Both the position numbers and the translations under genes were made by a program. This document shows, piece by piece, positions 36,073-45,253 of a DNA stretch of 64,000 bases; positions within the stretch are counted from its first letter, which is position 1; every line of letters starts with the position of its first letter. Origin of the DNA: Burkholderia cenocepacia (GTDB lineage: Bacteria > Pseudomonadota > Gammaproteobacteria > Burkholderiales > Burkholderiaceae); the NCBI RefSeq assembly GCF_014211915.1, contig NZ_CP060040.1, positions 682,001 to 746,000 of the forward strand, in the 5' to 3' direction. The notes below the pieces were generated by a model. That model ran no database searches. It was not told the origin of the DNA and saw nothing but the letters and a program-made list of their open reading frames with translations.

Positions 36073-37158
36073 TCAGGCGGCGCGGCGGGCCGCGTCGCGT
36101 GCGGCGACGGCGCCGCGCACGCGCGGAATCAGTTCGCGGCCGTAGTCGATCGCGTCTTCGAGCGGATCGAAGCCGCGGATCAGGAACGTCGTCACGCCGA
36201 GGTCGTAGTAGTCGAGCAGCGCGTCGGCGACCTGTTCGGGCGTGCCGACGAGCGCCGTCGAATTCGAGCGCGCGCCGGTGAGCTTCGCGATCTCGGTCCA
36301 CAGCCGCTTGTCGACGCGCGAGCCGCGCTCGGCAGCGGCGAGCAGGCGGCGCGCGCCTTCGCTCTGCTGCGGGCCGCCGGCGCCGAGCCCGGCCGCTTCG
36401 CGCAGCCGGCGCGTTTCGTCGAGGATGCGGTGCGCGCGCGCCCATGCTTCGTCCTCGGTCGCCGCGAGGATCGGGCGGAACGACACGGAGAAGCGCACCT
36501 GGCGGCCGTGCTTCGCGGCTTCGGCGCGCACGCGCGTCGTCAGGTCGCGCACCTGGTCGAGCGATTCGCCCCACAGCGCGTAGACGTCCGCGTGCTTGCC
36601 GGCCACCGCGAGCGCCGCGTCCGACGCACCGCCGAAGTAGATCGGCACATGCGGCTGCTGGAACGGCTTCACTTCCGAGAAACCCTGCTTGAACCGGTAG
36701 TGCGCGCCGTCGTGATCGAACGGCTGCGGTTCCGTCCAGATCCGCCGCAGGATGCCCAGGTATTCGTCGGTGCGCGCATAGCGTGCGTCGTGATCGAGGA
36801 AATCGCCGTCGCGCTGCTGCTCGCTGTCCGAGCCGCCGGAGATGAAGTGCACGGCGAGCCGGCCGCGGCTGAACTGGTCGAGCGTCGCGATCTGCCGCGC
36901 GGCGAGCGTCGGCGCGGTGAAGCCCGGGCGATGCGCGAGCATGAAGTGGATGCGCTCGGTCGCGGCCGCCGCGAACGCGATCGTCAGCGTCGCCGACGGG
37001 CCGGTCGAGTGATGCGGCACGAGGATCCGGTCGAAGCCGGCCGTTTCGTGGGCGCGGGCAAAGTCGCGCACATAGTCGGGATCGACCACGGGGCCCGACG
37101 CCGGGTGGATTTCCGACTGTTTCTGGCTCTGGATCATGCCGATGAATTCGACGCTCAT
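36073..37158 (-). CDS. LLM-class FMNH2-dependent monooxygenase (SsuD alkanesulfonate monooxygenase-like)
   Basis: A 361-residue TIM-barrel flavin monooxygenase. Family features include FDRILVPHHSTGPSATLTIA, RGRLAVHFISGGSDSEQQRDG and a C-terminal RGFDPLEDAIDYGRELIPRVR. SsuD enzymes split sulfonates with FMNH2 and O2 to an aldehyde and sulfite. It is the first gene of the minus-strand operon. The start at MSVEFIGMI was chosen because GGAGA lies seven bases upstream. A partner FMN reductase (SsuE) is not in this cluster. Exact substrate unknown. Confidence 0.87.
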   Translation of the reverse strand: MSVEFIGMIQSQKQSEIHPASGPVVDPDYVRDFARAHETAGFDRILVPHHSTGPSATLTIAFAAAATERIHFMLAHRPGFTAPTLAARQIATLDQFSRGRLAVHFISGGSDSEQQRDGDFLDHDARYARTDEYLGILRRIWTEPQPFDHDGAHYRFKQGFSEVKPFQQPHVPIYFGGASDAALAVAGKHADVYALWGESLDQVRDLTTRVRAEAAKHGRQVRFSVSFRPILAATEDEAWARAHRILDETRRLREAAGLGAGGPQQSEGARRLLAAAERGSRVDKRLWTEIAKLTGARSNSTALVGTPEQVADALLDYYDLGVTTFLIRGFDPLEDAIDYGRELIPRVRGAVAARDAARRAA

Positions 37159-37386
37159 CTGGGTCTCCGGTGCAGGGATGTCCCGGCGCACGGCCGGGCA
37201 GGAATGGAGCGCAGGTTAACGCCGGGATCATGCGGAACGGAAATAATCAATCCCGATTTGAATATCAGATTTGCATGGTTTGGGGGCGCATGCGTTGCGC
37301 ATACGCTGTGGGCTCGTGAATGATCGGGCGCGCGTGGGTGCCGCCTTCTTGCCGCCGTGTTCGACCTACCCAGGGAATCCGTTTCG

Positions 37387-38739
37387 ATGTCCGCCAGCCT
37401 TGCCGCTTCCTCGCCGCCACCGCAACCTGCGCTGCGCCTTCTGCCCGCCGACCTCGCCAAAGCTGCCGACGCCGCCGACGAGACGAACGACGCGCGCCTC
37501 GCCGCGCTGCTCGAGCGTCTCGCCCCCGAACTCGCCGCCGATGCGGCCCGCAACGACGTCGACGGCCGCTTTCCGCACGAGAACTTCGCGCGGCTGCATC
37601 GTGCCGGGCTGATCGCGCAGGTCGTGCCGCGCGAACATGGCGGCGCCGGGGCGACGCTCGCGCAGGCGAGCCGGATCGTCGCGGCCGTCGCCGGGGCCGA
37701 TCCCGCCACCGCGCTGGTGCTGACGATGACGTATCTGCAGCATCGCGCGCTCGGCCGCGCCGACAACCGCTGGCCGGCGCAGGTGCGGCGCGCGGTGTTC
37801 GACAGCGCGGTCGCGCACGGCGCGCTGATCAACGCGCTGCGCGTCGAGCCCGCGCTCGGTTCGCCGTCGCGCGGCGGGCTGCCGGCGACCATCGCCCGCC
37901 GCGACGGCGACGGCTGGCGGCTGTCGGGCCACAAGCTCTACAGCACCGGCATTCCGGCGCTGCGCTGGCTGGCCGTGTGGGCGCGCACCGACGAACCGGC
38001 GCCGCGCGTCGGCGTGTTTCTCGTGCCGCGCGAGCGCGCGACCGACGGCGAGCGCATCCGCGTGATCGAAAGCTGGAATCATCTTGGCCTGCGCGCATCG
38101 GGCAGCCATGAAGTCGTGTTCGACGACGTGCCGCTGCCGGCCGAATATGCGGTCGACGTGCGCGCGCCGGACGCATGGGTCGTGTCGGCCGCCACCCATG
38201 CGGATGCCGACGCGCAGGCCGATCAGCAGGCGTGGATGGTCGCGCTGCTCGGCAGCCTGTACGACGCGGTGGCGCGCGCATCGCGCGACTGGCTGGTCGA
38301 ATTCGCGACGACGCGTGCGCCGAGCGGGCTCGGCGCGCCGCTCGCGACGCTGCCGCGCGTGCAGGAGGCGGTCGGCGAAATCGAGGGCTGGCTGCACACG
38401 AACCGCGTGCTGCTCGACGATCACATCGCGCGCACCGACGCCGGCAACGCGCCGTCGGTGACGACCAGCGGTCTCGTCAAGCGCACCGTGACCGAGCAGG
38501 CGATCCGGACGGTCGAGCAGGCGCTGAAACTGTCGGGCAATCACGGGTTGAGCCGCACCAATCCGCTGGAGCGCCACTATCGCGATGTGCTGTGCAGCCG
38601 CGTGCATACGCCGCAGGACGATGCGATCGCGGTGGCGGCGGGGCGGGCGGTGCTCGATGCGGCACCGCGCGGGCAGACGCATGCGCAGGCCGACGCGACG
38701 TCACGCAACGGGATCGAACGCGGCCCGCGTGATGCGTGA
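37387..38739 (+). CDS. Acyl-CoA dehydrogenase-like flavoprotein (SfnB/DszC monooxygenase type)
   Basis: A 450-residue acyl-CoA dehydrogenase-fold protein. It shows N-terminal helices (ENFARLHRAGLIAQVVPREHGGAGATL), the mid-domain flavin-binding strand (GWRLSGHKLYSTGIPALRWLAVWAR) and a C-terminal helical domain. The SfnB/DszC-type branch acts with FMNH2 or FAD in organosulfur metabolism instead of on CoA esters. It diverges from the LLM monooxygenase operon with a 228-base intergenic region, so both are probably induced together under sulfate limitation. Confidence 0.8.
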   Translation: MSASLAASSPPPQPALRLLPADLAKAADAADETNDARLAALLERLAPELAADAARNDVDGRFPHENFARLHRAGLIAQVVPREHGGAGATLAQASRIVAAVAGADPATALVLTMTYLQHRALGRADNRWPAQVRRAVFDSAVAHGALINALRVEPALGSPSRGGLPATIARRDGDGWRLSGHKLYSTGIPALRWLAVWARTDEPAPRVGVFLVPRERATDGERIRVIESWNHLGLRASGSHEVVFDDVPLPAEYAVDVRAPDAWVVSAATHADADAQADQQAWMVALLGSLYDAVARASRDWLVEFATTRAPSGLGAPLATLPRVQEAVGEIEGWLHTNRVLLDDHIARTDAGNAPSVTTSGLVKRTVTEQAIRTVEQALKLSGNHGLSRTNPLERHYRDVLCSRVHTPQDDAIAVAAGRAVLDAAPRGQTHAQADATSRNGIERGPRDA

Positions 38740-38818
38740 GCCGGGCCGGGTTGCCACGCACGGAAATCGCAAGGCGGGAGGCAGGCGCTGCGCGATGGCC
38801 GAGGCCACCACGGCTACG

Positions 38819-39736
38819 TTAGGCGGCCTTGTCGTGCGATCGCTCGGGCAGCGCGAACGCGGCGCGCGCATGCGCGGCGATGGTCGCGAGCGGCGCGTCG
38901 AAACGGGCCGCATCGTGCCGGCGCAGCAGCCAGAGATCGATCTGCGGCTTGAAATCGGCGAGTGGCACGATGTCGAGCGCGTCGCGCAGCGGGCTGCGTT
39001 CGACGAGCGGCAGCGGCATCAGCCCGAGGCCGAACCCGTTCGCGACGCTCTGCAGTTGCAGGTCGCGGCCGTACGCATCGAGCGTGACCGGCATCGGCAG
39101 GCCCTGCGCGTCGAGCGCGCGCCGCAGGCCCGCACGAAAGCCGCAGCCGTCCGGATTGAGCACCCAGCCGCGCGCGTGGCAATCGGCGAGCCGGTAGCTG
39201 CGGCGCGGCCAGTCGCCCTTGCGGCCGACCGCGACGAGCCGCGTGTCCAGCAGCCGAACGCCTTCGACCTGCGCCGGCAGCACCATTTCGCGGGCGAGGA
39301 AGACGAGTGCCGCATCGAGTTCGCGGCGGGCGATGCGTTCGACGAGCAGGCCGCCCCATGCGGTCGTGACCTGCGTCGCGAGCGCGGGCCATTGCGCGGC
39401 GAGATCGCCGATGAGTGCCGGCAGCATCAGCTCGCCGAGCCCCTGCGTGAGCCCGATCCGGAATTCGCCGGCCGGCGGCTGCTGGCCGGCCGTCAGTTCG
39501 CGCAGCGCGTCGACCTCGCGCAGGATCGCGCGACACTGTTCGAACACCTGCCGACCGATGTCGGTCGGGCGCGGCGGCTTCGTGTTGCGGTCGAGCAGCG
39601 TCACGCCGAGCGCTTCCTCGAGATTCTGGACGCGCCGCGTGATCGCGGGCTGCGTCATCCCGAGCTTGGCCGCGGCCTGGCTCAGGGTCTGGCAGCGGAC
39701 GACCGCTGCAAAAGCGTCGATATCGCTAATTTTCAT
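38819..39736 (-). CDS. LysR-family transcriptional regulator
   Basis: A 305-residue LysR protein. The N-terminal winged helix (residues 1-60: QTLSQAAAKLGMTQPAITRRVQNLEEALGV) precedes the effector-binding domain. It is not CysB-like in sequence. It diverges from the thiol dioxygenase gene at 39811, with only 74 bases between, and most likely controls the dioxygenase-rhodanese pair. The start was set at MKISDIDAF. Confidence 0.9.
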   Translation of the reverse strand: MKISDIDAFAAVVRCQTLSQAAAKLGMTQPAITRRVQNLEEALGVTLLDRNTKPPRPTDIGRQVFEQCRAILREVDALRELTAGQQPPAGEFRIGLTQGLGELMLPALIGDLAAQWPALATQVTTAWGGLLVERIARRELDAALVFLAREMVLPAQVEGVRLLDTRLVAVGRKGDWPRRSYRLADCHARGWVLNPDGCGFRAGLRRALDAQGLPMPVTLDAYGRDLQLQSVANGFGLGLMPLPLVERSPLRDALDIVPLADFKPQIDLWLLRRHDAARFDAPLATIAAHARAAFALPERSHDKAA

Positions 39737-39810
39737 GTTTGTTCTGCATGGTCTTTCAGGTGCATCATGACGATCCATCATATTCGGCATCATATTCGAG
39801 GAGACGGCCG

Positions 39811-40377
39811 ATGAGTACGCTTTCGTTGCAACAGACGCCGCTGCGGCCGTTCGTCGAGGGCCTGGATGCGCTGCTCGCGTCCGGCGCGAACGAGGCGCGC
39901 ATTCTCGACGAGGGCGGCGCATTGCTCGCCGCGCTCGTCGAACACGACGACTGGTTGCCCGACGCGTTCGCGCAACCCGATCCCGAGCGCTACCGGCAGT
40001 ACCTGCTGCATCTCGACCCGGACGAACGCTTCTCGATCGTCAGTTTCGTGTGGGGGCCCGGCCAGGCGACGCCGATCCACGACCACACGGTGTGGGGGCT
40101 GATCGGGATGCTGCGCGGCGGCGAATTCTCGCAGCCGTACCGGTTCGACGCGGCCGGCAAGCCGGTGCCCGCCGGCGACGCCGTGCGGTTGCGGCCGGGC
40201 GAGGTCGAGGCCGTGTCGCCGCGCATCGGCGACGTGCATCGCGTGACCAACGCGTTCGCCGACCAGGTATCGATCAGCATCCACGTGTACGGCGCGAACA
40301 TCGGCAAGGTCGAGCGCGCGGTGTACCTCGACGACGGTACCGTGAAGCCGTTCGTGTCGGGCTATTCGAATGCCTGA
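39811..40377 (+). CDS. Cysteine dioxygenase-type thiol dioxygenase (cupin)
   Basis: A 188-residue cupin of the cysteine dioxygenase type I family. The iron-binding His residues are in PIHDHTVWGLIGMLRGG and DVHRVTNAF. These enzymes oxidise cysteine, or 3-mercaptopropionate in many bacterial relatives, to the sulfinate using Fe(II) and O2. GAGGAGA precedes ATG 39811. The next gene, 105 bases on, encodes a rhodanese protein that could deal with sulfur leaving the sulfinate. The thiol used cannot be decided by eye. Confidence 0.88.
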   Translation: MSTLSLQQTPLRPFVEGLDALLASGANEARILDEGGALLAALVEHDDWLPDAFAQPDPERYRQYLLHLDPDERFSIVSFVWGPGQATPIHDHTVWGLIGMLRGGEFSQPYRFDAAGKPVPAGDAVRLRPGEVEAVSPRIGDVHRVTNAFADQVSISIHVYGANIGKVERAVYLDDGTVKPFVSGYSNA

Positions 40378-40482
40378 CGCACGGCCCGCTCGCGTGGCCC
40401 GTTGCGGGGGCGCGCTGGCAGGGCCAAGCTCGAGCCGTTCCGCTTTCTTCATCGACTTCAACCTATTCAACACTGAGACATC

Positions 40483-42108
40483 GTGACGCAATCCGCCGAT
40501 TCCATTTCCCGCTTTCCCGTCGCGTCGTACCAGGACGTACGCGCACGCCTGCTGGCCCGCGACGAGATCGCGCTGATCGACGTACGCGAGGAAGATCCGT
40601 ACGCACAGGGCCACCCGCTGTGGGCGGCCAACTTTCCGTTGTCGAAGCTCGAACTCGACGCATGGACGCGGATTCCGCGCCGCGACACGCCGATCGTCGT
40701 GTTCGGCGAGGCAGGCGGCGAGGATCTCGCGCCGCGCGCGGCCGCGACGCTCGCGCGGCTCGGCTACACCGACGTGCGGCTGCTCGACGGCGGCCTCGCG
40801 GGCTGGGTCGCGGCGGGCGGCGAACTGTTCATCGACGTGAACGTGCCGAGCAAGTCGTTCGGCGAATGGGTCGAGGCGGAGCGCCATACGCCGTCGCTGT
40901 CCGCGCAGGAGGTGCAGGCGCTGATCGATGCGAAAGCCGATGTCGTGATCGTCGACGCGCGCCGCTTCGACGAGTACCAGACGATGAACATCCCGACGTC
41001 GACCAGCGTGCCGGGCGCGGAACTCGTGCTGCGCGTGCGCGCGCTCGCACCGGATCCGAAGACGCAGGTGATCGTCAACTGCGCGGGCCGCACGCGCAGC
41101 ATCATCGGCACGCAATCGCTCGTCAACGCGGGGCTGCCGAATCCGGTCGCCGCGCTGCGCAACGGCACGATCGGCTGGACGCTGGCCGGCCAGACGCTCG
41201 AGCGCGGTGCGGCGCGCCGCTTTCCGGACGAGATCGACGCGACGCAGCGGGCCGAAGCCCGTCAGGCTGCCCGCGCGGTGGCCGAGCGCGCGGGCGTGCC
41301 GCGCATCGCGCTCGAGGACGTCGCCGCGCTCGACGAACCGGGCCGCACGCTGTACCGCTTCGACGTGCGCACGCCCGAGGAATACGAAGCCGGGCATCTG
41401 CCGGGCTTCCTGAGCACGCCGGGCGGCCAGCTCGTGCAGGAGACCGACCATCACGCGGCCGTGCGCGGCGCGCGGATCGTGCTGGCCGACGACGACGGCG
41501 TGCGCGCGGACATGACCGCTTCGTGGCTTGCCCAGATGGGCTGGGACGTGCGCGTGGTCGAGCCGGCCGGCACCGCGGCATTCACCGGGCGCGGCCAGCC
41601 GCCGCGCGACGTGCCGGCGACGCCGCCCGCCGCCGACGTGTCGCCTGCGACGCTCGCCGGCTGGCTGAAGGAGGCCGCGCCCGGCGAGCTCGCGATCGTC
41701 GACGTGACGGCCAGCGCGAACTACGTGAAGCGCCATATTCCCGGCGCGTGGTTTGCCGTGCGCGCGCAGTTGCGCGACGCGCTGGCGGCGATTCCGCCCG
41801 CGAAGCGCTACGTGTTCACGTGCGGCTCGAGCCTGCTCGCGCGGTTCGCGGCGGATGACGCGCGTGCGCTGCTGCCGGCATCGGCCGAGATCCGGGTGCT
41901 GACCGGCGGCACGGCCGCGTGGATCGACGCCGGGCTGCCGCTGGAGAGCGGCGAGACGCATCTGGCGTCGCCGCGCGTGGATCGCTACCGGCGTCCGTAC
42001 GAAGGCACCGACAACGCGGCCGCCGCGATGCAGGCGTATCTCGACTGGGAATACGGGCTGGTCGACCAGTTGAAGCGGGACGGCACGCACCACTTCAACG
42101 TGATCTGA
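40483..42108 (+). CDS. Four-module rhodanese sulfurtransferase
   Basis: A 541-residue protein made of four consecutive rhodanese modules of about 120-135 residues. Module 2 has an active-site Cys near C200 (NCAGRTRS) and module 4 near C447 (TCGSSLLAR). Modules 1 and 3 lack the Cys at the matching place (FGEAGGED and LADDDGV). The active loops differ, so the two working sites may handle different sulfur carriers. It starts with GTG at 40483. It follows the thiol dioxygenase and fits with sulfite/persulfide handling. Confidence 0.9.
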   Translation: MTQSADSISRFPVASYQDVRARLLARDEIALIDVREEDPYAQGHPLWAANFPLSKLELDAWTRIPRRDTPIVVFGEAGGEDLAPRAAATLARLGYTDVRLLDGGLAGWVAAGGELFIDVNVPSKSFGEWVEAERHTPSLSAQEVQALIDAKADVVIVDARRFDEYQTMNIPTSTSVPGAELVLRVRALAPDPKTQVIVNCAGRTRSIIGTQSLVNAGLPNPVAALRNGTIGWTLAGQTLERGAARRFPDEIDATQRAEARQAARAVAERAGVPRIALEDVAALDEPGRTLYRFDVRTPEEYEAGHLPGFLSTPGGQLVQETDHHAAVRGARIVLADDDGVRADMTASWLAQMGWDVRVVEPAGTAAFTGRGQPPRDVPATPPAADVSPATLAGWLKEAAPGELAIVDVTASANYVKRHIPGAWFAVRAQLRDALAAIPPAKRYVFTCGSSLLARFAADDARALLPASAEIRVLTGGTAAWIDAGLPLESGETHLASPRVDRYRRPYEGTDNAAAAMQAYLDWEYGLVDQLKRDGTHHFNVI

Positions 42109-42122
42109 GCGATGCGGGGCAA

Positions 42123-42153
42123 CCGGGCGCGGCACGTCGTGCGCGGCGCCCGG
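42123..42153. terminator. GC-rich hairpin between convergent genes
   Basis: CCGGGCGC (42123-42130) pairs with GCGCCCGG (42146-42153), and the stem can extend inward. It lies between the rhodanese stop and the convergent phosphodiesterase stop and could end both transcripts. It lacks a T tract. Confidence 0.4.
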
Positions 42154-42178
42154 TCACGAAGCGGATCGGCGCTTCGTA

Positions 42179-43324
42179 TCAGCGCTTGAACGTATCGACG
42201 GCCGTGCGGCCGACGGCCGGATCGTCGGTGAAGAAGCCGTCGATCCCCGCGCGCAGGTACGCCTGGATCTCGCGCACCGAGCCGGCCGTGTTGCGCGTGG
42301 CCGGCGTGCCGCCGTCCTTCAGCGACGCAGGCAGGAAGTTGTTCTCCGGACGGAACGTGTACGGATGCACGACGAGACCGGCCTCGTGCGCGTAGCGCAC
42401 GTACGGCGTCGGCTGCTGCAGCGTGCCGTCCGCGGCGACCGCGATGATCGACGTCTTGTACGGCCCGACGCCGTTCGCATAGGTCGCGATCTCGCGCATG
42501 CCGTCGCGCGTGGACAGGTCGCCGTAGGTGCGCGTGTCGTTCGCCTTCACGAAGTCGTACGGGCGCTGCTGCGCTTCGTCCATCAACTGCACGAGCTTCC
42601 AGTTCGGCTGGCTCGACTTGATCCGGTTGCGGATCGCCTTCAGGTTCGCGATTTCGAACGACTGGATGTAGACGGTCGCCGTGCGCGACGTGTACGCATC
42701 CTTCAGCAGCGCGTCGACGAGGCGATCCTCGAGCGGCAGGCCGATCGACTGGAAGTAGGTTGGATGCTTGGTTTCCGGGTACAGGTGGATCGTGCGGCCG
42801 GTCTGCGCGGACATCTGCTTCGCGAGCGCGACGATCTCGTCGAACGTCGGAATCTCGAACTGGTCGTTGTACGCGGTATTGGCCGGGCGCACCTGCGGGA
42901 TGCGCTCGCGCGCCCGCAGCGTCTTCAGCTCGGCGAGCGTGAAATCCTCGGTGAACCAGCCCGTCAACTGCGCGCCGTCGATCGTCTTGGTCGCCTTGCG
43001 GCTCGCGAACTGCGGCAGCGCGGACACGTTCGTCGTGCCCGAGATCTCGTTTTCGTGGCGCGCGACCAGCACGCCGTCGCGGGTCGACACGAGGTCGGGC
43101 TCGATCACGTCCGCGCCGTCCTCGATCGCCTTGCGGTACGACGCCAGCGTGTGTTCGGGGCGCAGCGCGCTCGCGCCGCGATGGCCGACCACCTGGACCT
43201 TCGCGGAAATCGGCTGCGTGGGATCGCGCGTCAGATCGTCGTCGCCGCCGCACGCGGCGAGCAGGCACGCGGCGGCACAGGCGAACGGGACGTAGCGCAG
43301 GGAGGTCGGGCGCTTGAGGAGCAT
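42179..43324 (-). CDS. Lipoprotein glycerophosphodiester phosphodiesterase (GlpQ-type)
   Basis: A 381-residue protein with a lipobox signal (ACAAACLLAACGGDDD; lipidated Cys near residue 25) and a GDPD TIM barrel. Active-site residues are visible in VVGHRGASALRPEHT, GADVIEPDLVSTRDGVLVARHE and the later YPETKHP. It hydrolyses deacylated phospholipids to glycerol-3-phosphate and an alcohol, probably in the periplasm attached to a membrane. The gene stands alone. The AT-rich palindrome at 43445-43454 lies about 120 bases upstream, within the promoter region. Confidence 0.9.
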   Translation of the reverse strand: MLLKRPTSLRYVPFACAAACLLAACGGDDDLTRDPTQPISAKVQVVGHRGASALRPEHTLASYRKAIEDGADVIEPDLVSTRDGVLVARHENEISGTTNVSALPQFASRKATKTIDGAQLTGWFTEDFTLAELKTLRARERIPQVRPANTAYNDQFEIPTFDEIVALAKQMSAQTGRTIHLYPETKHPTYFQSIGLPLEDRLVDALLKDAYTSRTATVYIQSFEIANLKAIRNRIKSSQPNWKLVQLMDEAQQRPYDFVKANDTRTYGDLSTRDGMREIATYANGVGPYKTSIIAVAADGTLQQPTPYVRYAHEAGLVVHPYTFRPENNFLPASLKDGGTPATRNTAGSVREIQAYLRAGIDGFFTDDPAVGRTAVDTFKR

Positions 43325-43706
43325 GTTGATGAACCTTCGAAACGGAGTCGGAAAGGAGTCGGAAAAGGGCGCTCGCGCCGGCGGCCCGGCGGGGAGCCCG
43401 GGCTGAACGGAGTCGAACGGTGCGCGATCGTCGCATCGAATAATTACATATGTATTACTTCTGCCTTTCCGTTTTGTTTTGAAGGCGCGACGTGCAGGGC
43501 AGCGCGAGTGACGGCGGGCTGCTGCGCACCACATTCCGGCCGTCGCAACGAGTTCGTGCGCCGGATGCACTAAACTTGCGGGAATTTTGCATCGCCGCAG
43601 CGGGGCCGACGCCCGCCTGGCGCGACGATGCGGCGACTCGCGGGCCGGCGCGGGCGCCCGGCGCCCGTGTGCGTCGGGGCCCGCGCCGGCCGATTTTTCC
43701 CGACCC
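43325..43706. other. Divergent intergenic region between phosphodiesterase and isoprenoid synthase genes
   Basis: 382 bases without a credible gene. An AT-rich island (43438-43465) contains the perfect palindrome TACATATGTA (43445-43454) and is the best promoter/operator candidate for the minus-strand phosphodiesterase gene. Nothing further was recognised upstream of the plus-strand isoprenoid synthase gene. Confidence 0.5.
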
Positions 43707-44774
43707 ATGACGACCCATACCGATCCCGCCTATCTGCTCGGCGAGCTGCTGAAGAACGTTTCCCGCTCCTTCTACCTGACGCTGCGCGTGCTGCCCGACG
43801 GCATGCGCGACCCGGTCGGCCTCGCGTATCTGCTCGCGCGCGCGGCCGACACGATCGCCGACACGGCGCTCGTCGCGCCCGATCGCCGCGCGGCGCTGCT
43901 GACCGACCTGCGCGACGACATCGAACGGCTCGGCGACGGCGCGGCGCTGTCGCGTTCGCTCGAGGACGTGACGCGGATGCAGACCGATTCGCACGAACAC
44001 CTGCTGCTCGGTTCGATGGCGCCGATGCTCGCGCTGCTGCGCGCGCAGCCGGAGGCCGATCGCGCGTCGATCCGCAAGGTCGTCGCGACGCTCACCGCGG
44101 GGATGGAGTTCGACCTGCGCACGTTTCCGCACGAGCAGTCGGGGCAGGTCGCATCGCTGCCCACGCGCGACATGCTCGACCGCTACACGTACCTGGTCGC
44201 CGGCTGCGTCGGCGAATTCTGGACCGACATGACGGGCGCGCACACGCGCGCCGCGCGCGGCTGGGATCTGCCGCACATGCGCGAGAAGGGAATCCGTTTC
44301 GGCAAGGCGCTGCAGATGACCAACATCCTGCGCGACTGCGCGAAGGACCTGCGCATCGGCCGCTGCTACCTGCCCGACGACGTGCTGGGCGCACACGGGC
44401 TCGTGGTGGCCGACCTGATGCAGCCGGAAGCATCGGAACGTGCGCGCGGCGTGCTGGTCGACCTGCTGCGCGTCGCACTCGACCAGTATCGCGACGCCTG
44501 CCTGTATACGCTCGCGATTCCGCGTCGTTTCGTGCGGCTGCGGCTCGCCTGCCTGTGGCCGATCATGATCGGCCTCGAAACGCTCGAACTGCTGGCCGGC
44601 CACGCGGCGTGGCTCGACCCGGCGAAGCCGGCCAAGGTGCCGAGAAAGCGCGTCTACCGGATCATGGCGGCGTCGCTCGCGCTGGTCGGCTCGAACACGG
44701 CGGTCCGTTCGCGTCTGACCGCGCTCGCCGATGCGGTGACCGCGCAGCTCGCGCGCCCCGCCACGCAGCACTGA
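43707..44774 (+). CDS. Squalene/phytoene synthase-family protein
   Basis: A 355-residue trans-prenyltransferase. Both Mg-binding Asp motifs are present: DTIAD (D48-D52) and DCAKD (D210-D214), within the usual helical framework (SRSFYLTLRVLP, KALQMTNILRD). The family joins two prenyl diphosphates head-to-head. In hopanoid pathways two such proteins (HpnC, HpnD) work with HpnE; none of these, nor a squalene-hopene cyclase, is in this window. It resembles true squalene synthases in the mid-region. Product not certain. Confidence 0.85.
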   Translation: MTTHTDPAYLLGELLKNVSRSFYLTLRVLPDGMRDPVGLAYLLARAADTIADTALVAPDRRAALLTDLRDDIERLGDGAALSRSLEDVTRMQTDSHEHLLLGSMAPMLALLRAQPEADRASIRKVVATLTAGMEFDLRTFPHEQSGQVASLPTRDMLDRYTYLVAGCVGEFWTDMTGAHTRAARGWDLPHMREKGIRFGKALQMTNILRDCAKDLRIGRCYLPDDVLGAHGLVVADLMQPEASERARGVLVDLLRVALDQYRDACLYTLAIPRRFVRLRLACLWPIMIGLETLELLAGHAAWLDPAKPAKVPRKRVYRIMAASLALVGSNTAVRSRLTALADAVTAQLARPATQH

Positions 44775-45253
44775 AGACCGCCGGCGCGGCAGGCGCCGGC
44801 ATCGCCTCCGGCCCGCGTCCGTCGGGCCGTTCCCGTCCGGCCTCCGGCACGCCGGCTAAAAACGTTTTCATGATTTCGTGTCTCGAAATGTGGGTGTCAC
44901 GAACGTGGGCGATCCTGCGCGGCGGCGTGAATCGCGGCGTCAGCTTCGATCGCGCATTTGTAAGACCTTTTTGTGCCGAAGGCGTCTGACGACATTGGAC
45001 GGTCGTGGTGCACCCGTAAAAATGTAAAGCTAGGGTTTTCACCGGCAAATGCCGGAAACGCCCGCCGCACAAGCTTTTCGGGCTGTCATGTAACCGTTTG
45101 GTGAACCTGCGCGTTGCGTCGATCATACGATGACCGACTGCACATGTTGGGAAACAATTGGTAATCCGTCAGAATCGCGTCGGCATGTACTCGCACATGT
45201 GTCGGTCATAAAACCACACCAGAAAAGAAACATTCTTTGAGGACGGAGAATCA
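44775..45253. other. 479-base region upstream of the major porin gene
   Basis: No gene was recognised. The left part (44781-44799) forms a short perfect hairpin after the isoprenoid synthase gene. The right part (44990-45250) is AT-richer than its surroundings and should hold the porin promoter and regulator sites. I could not fix -35/-10 boxes with confidence. GGACGGAGA just before ATG 45254 is a strong ribosome binding site. Confidence 0.5.
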
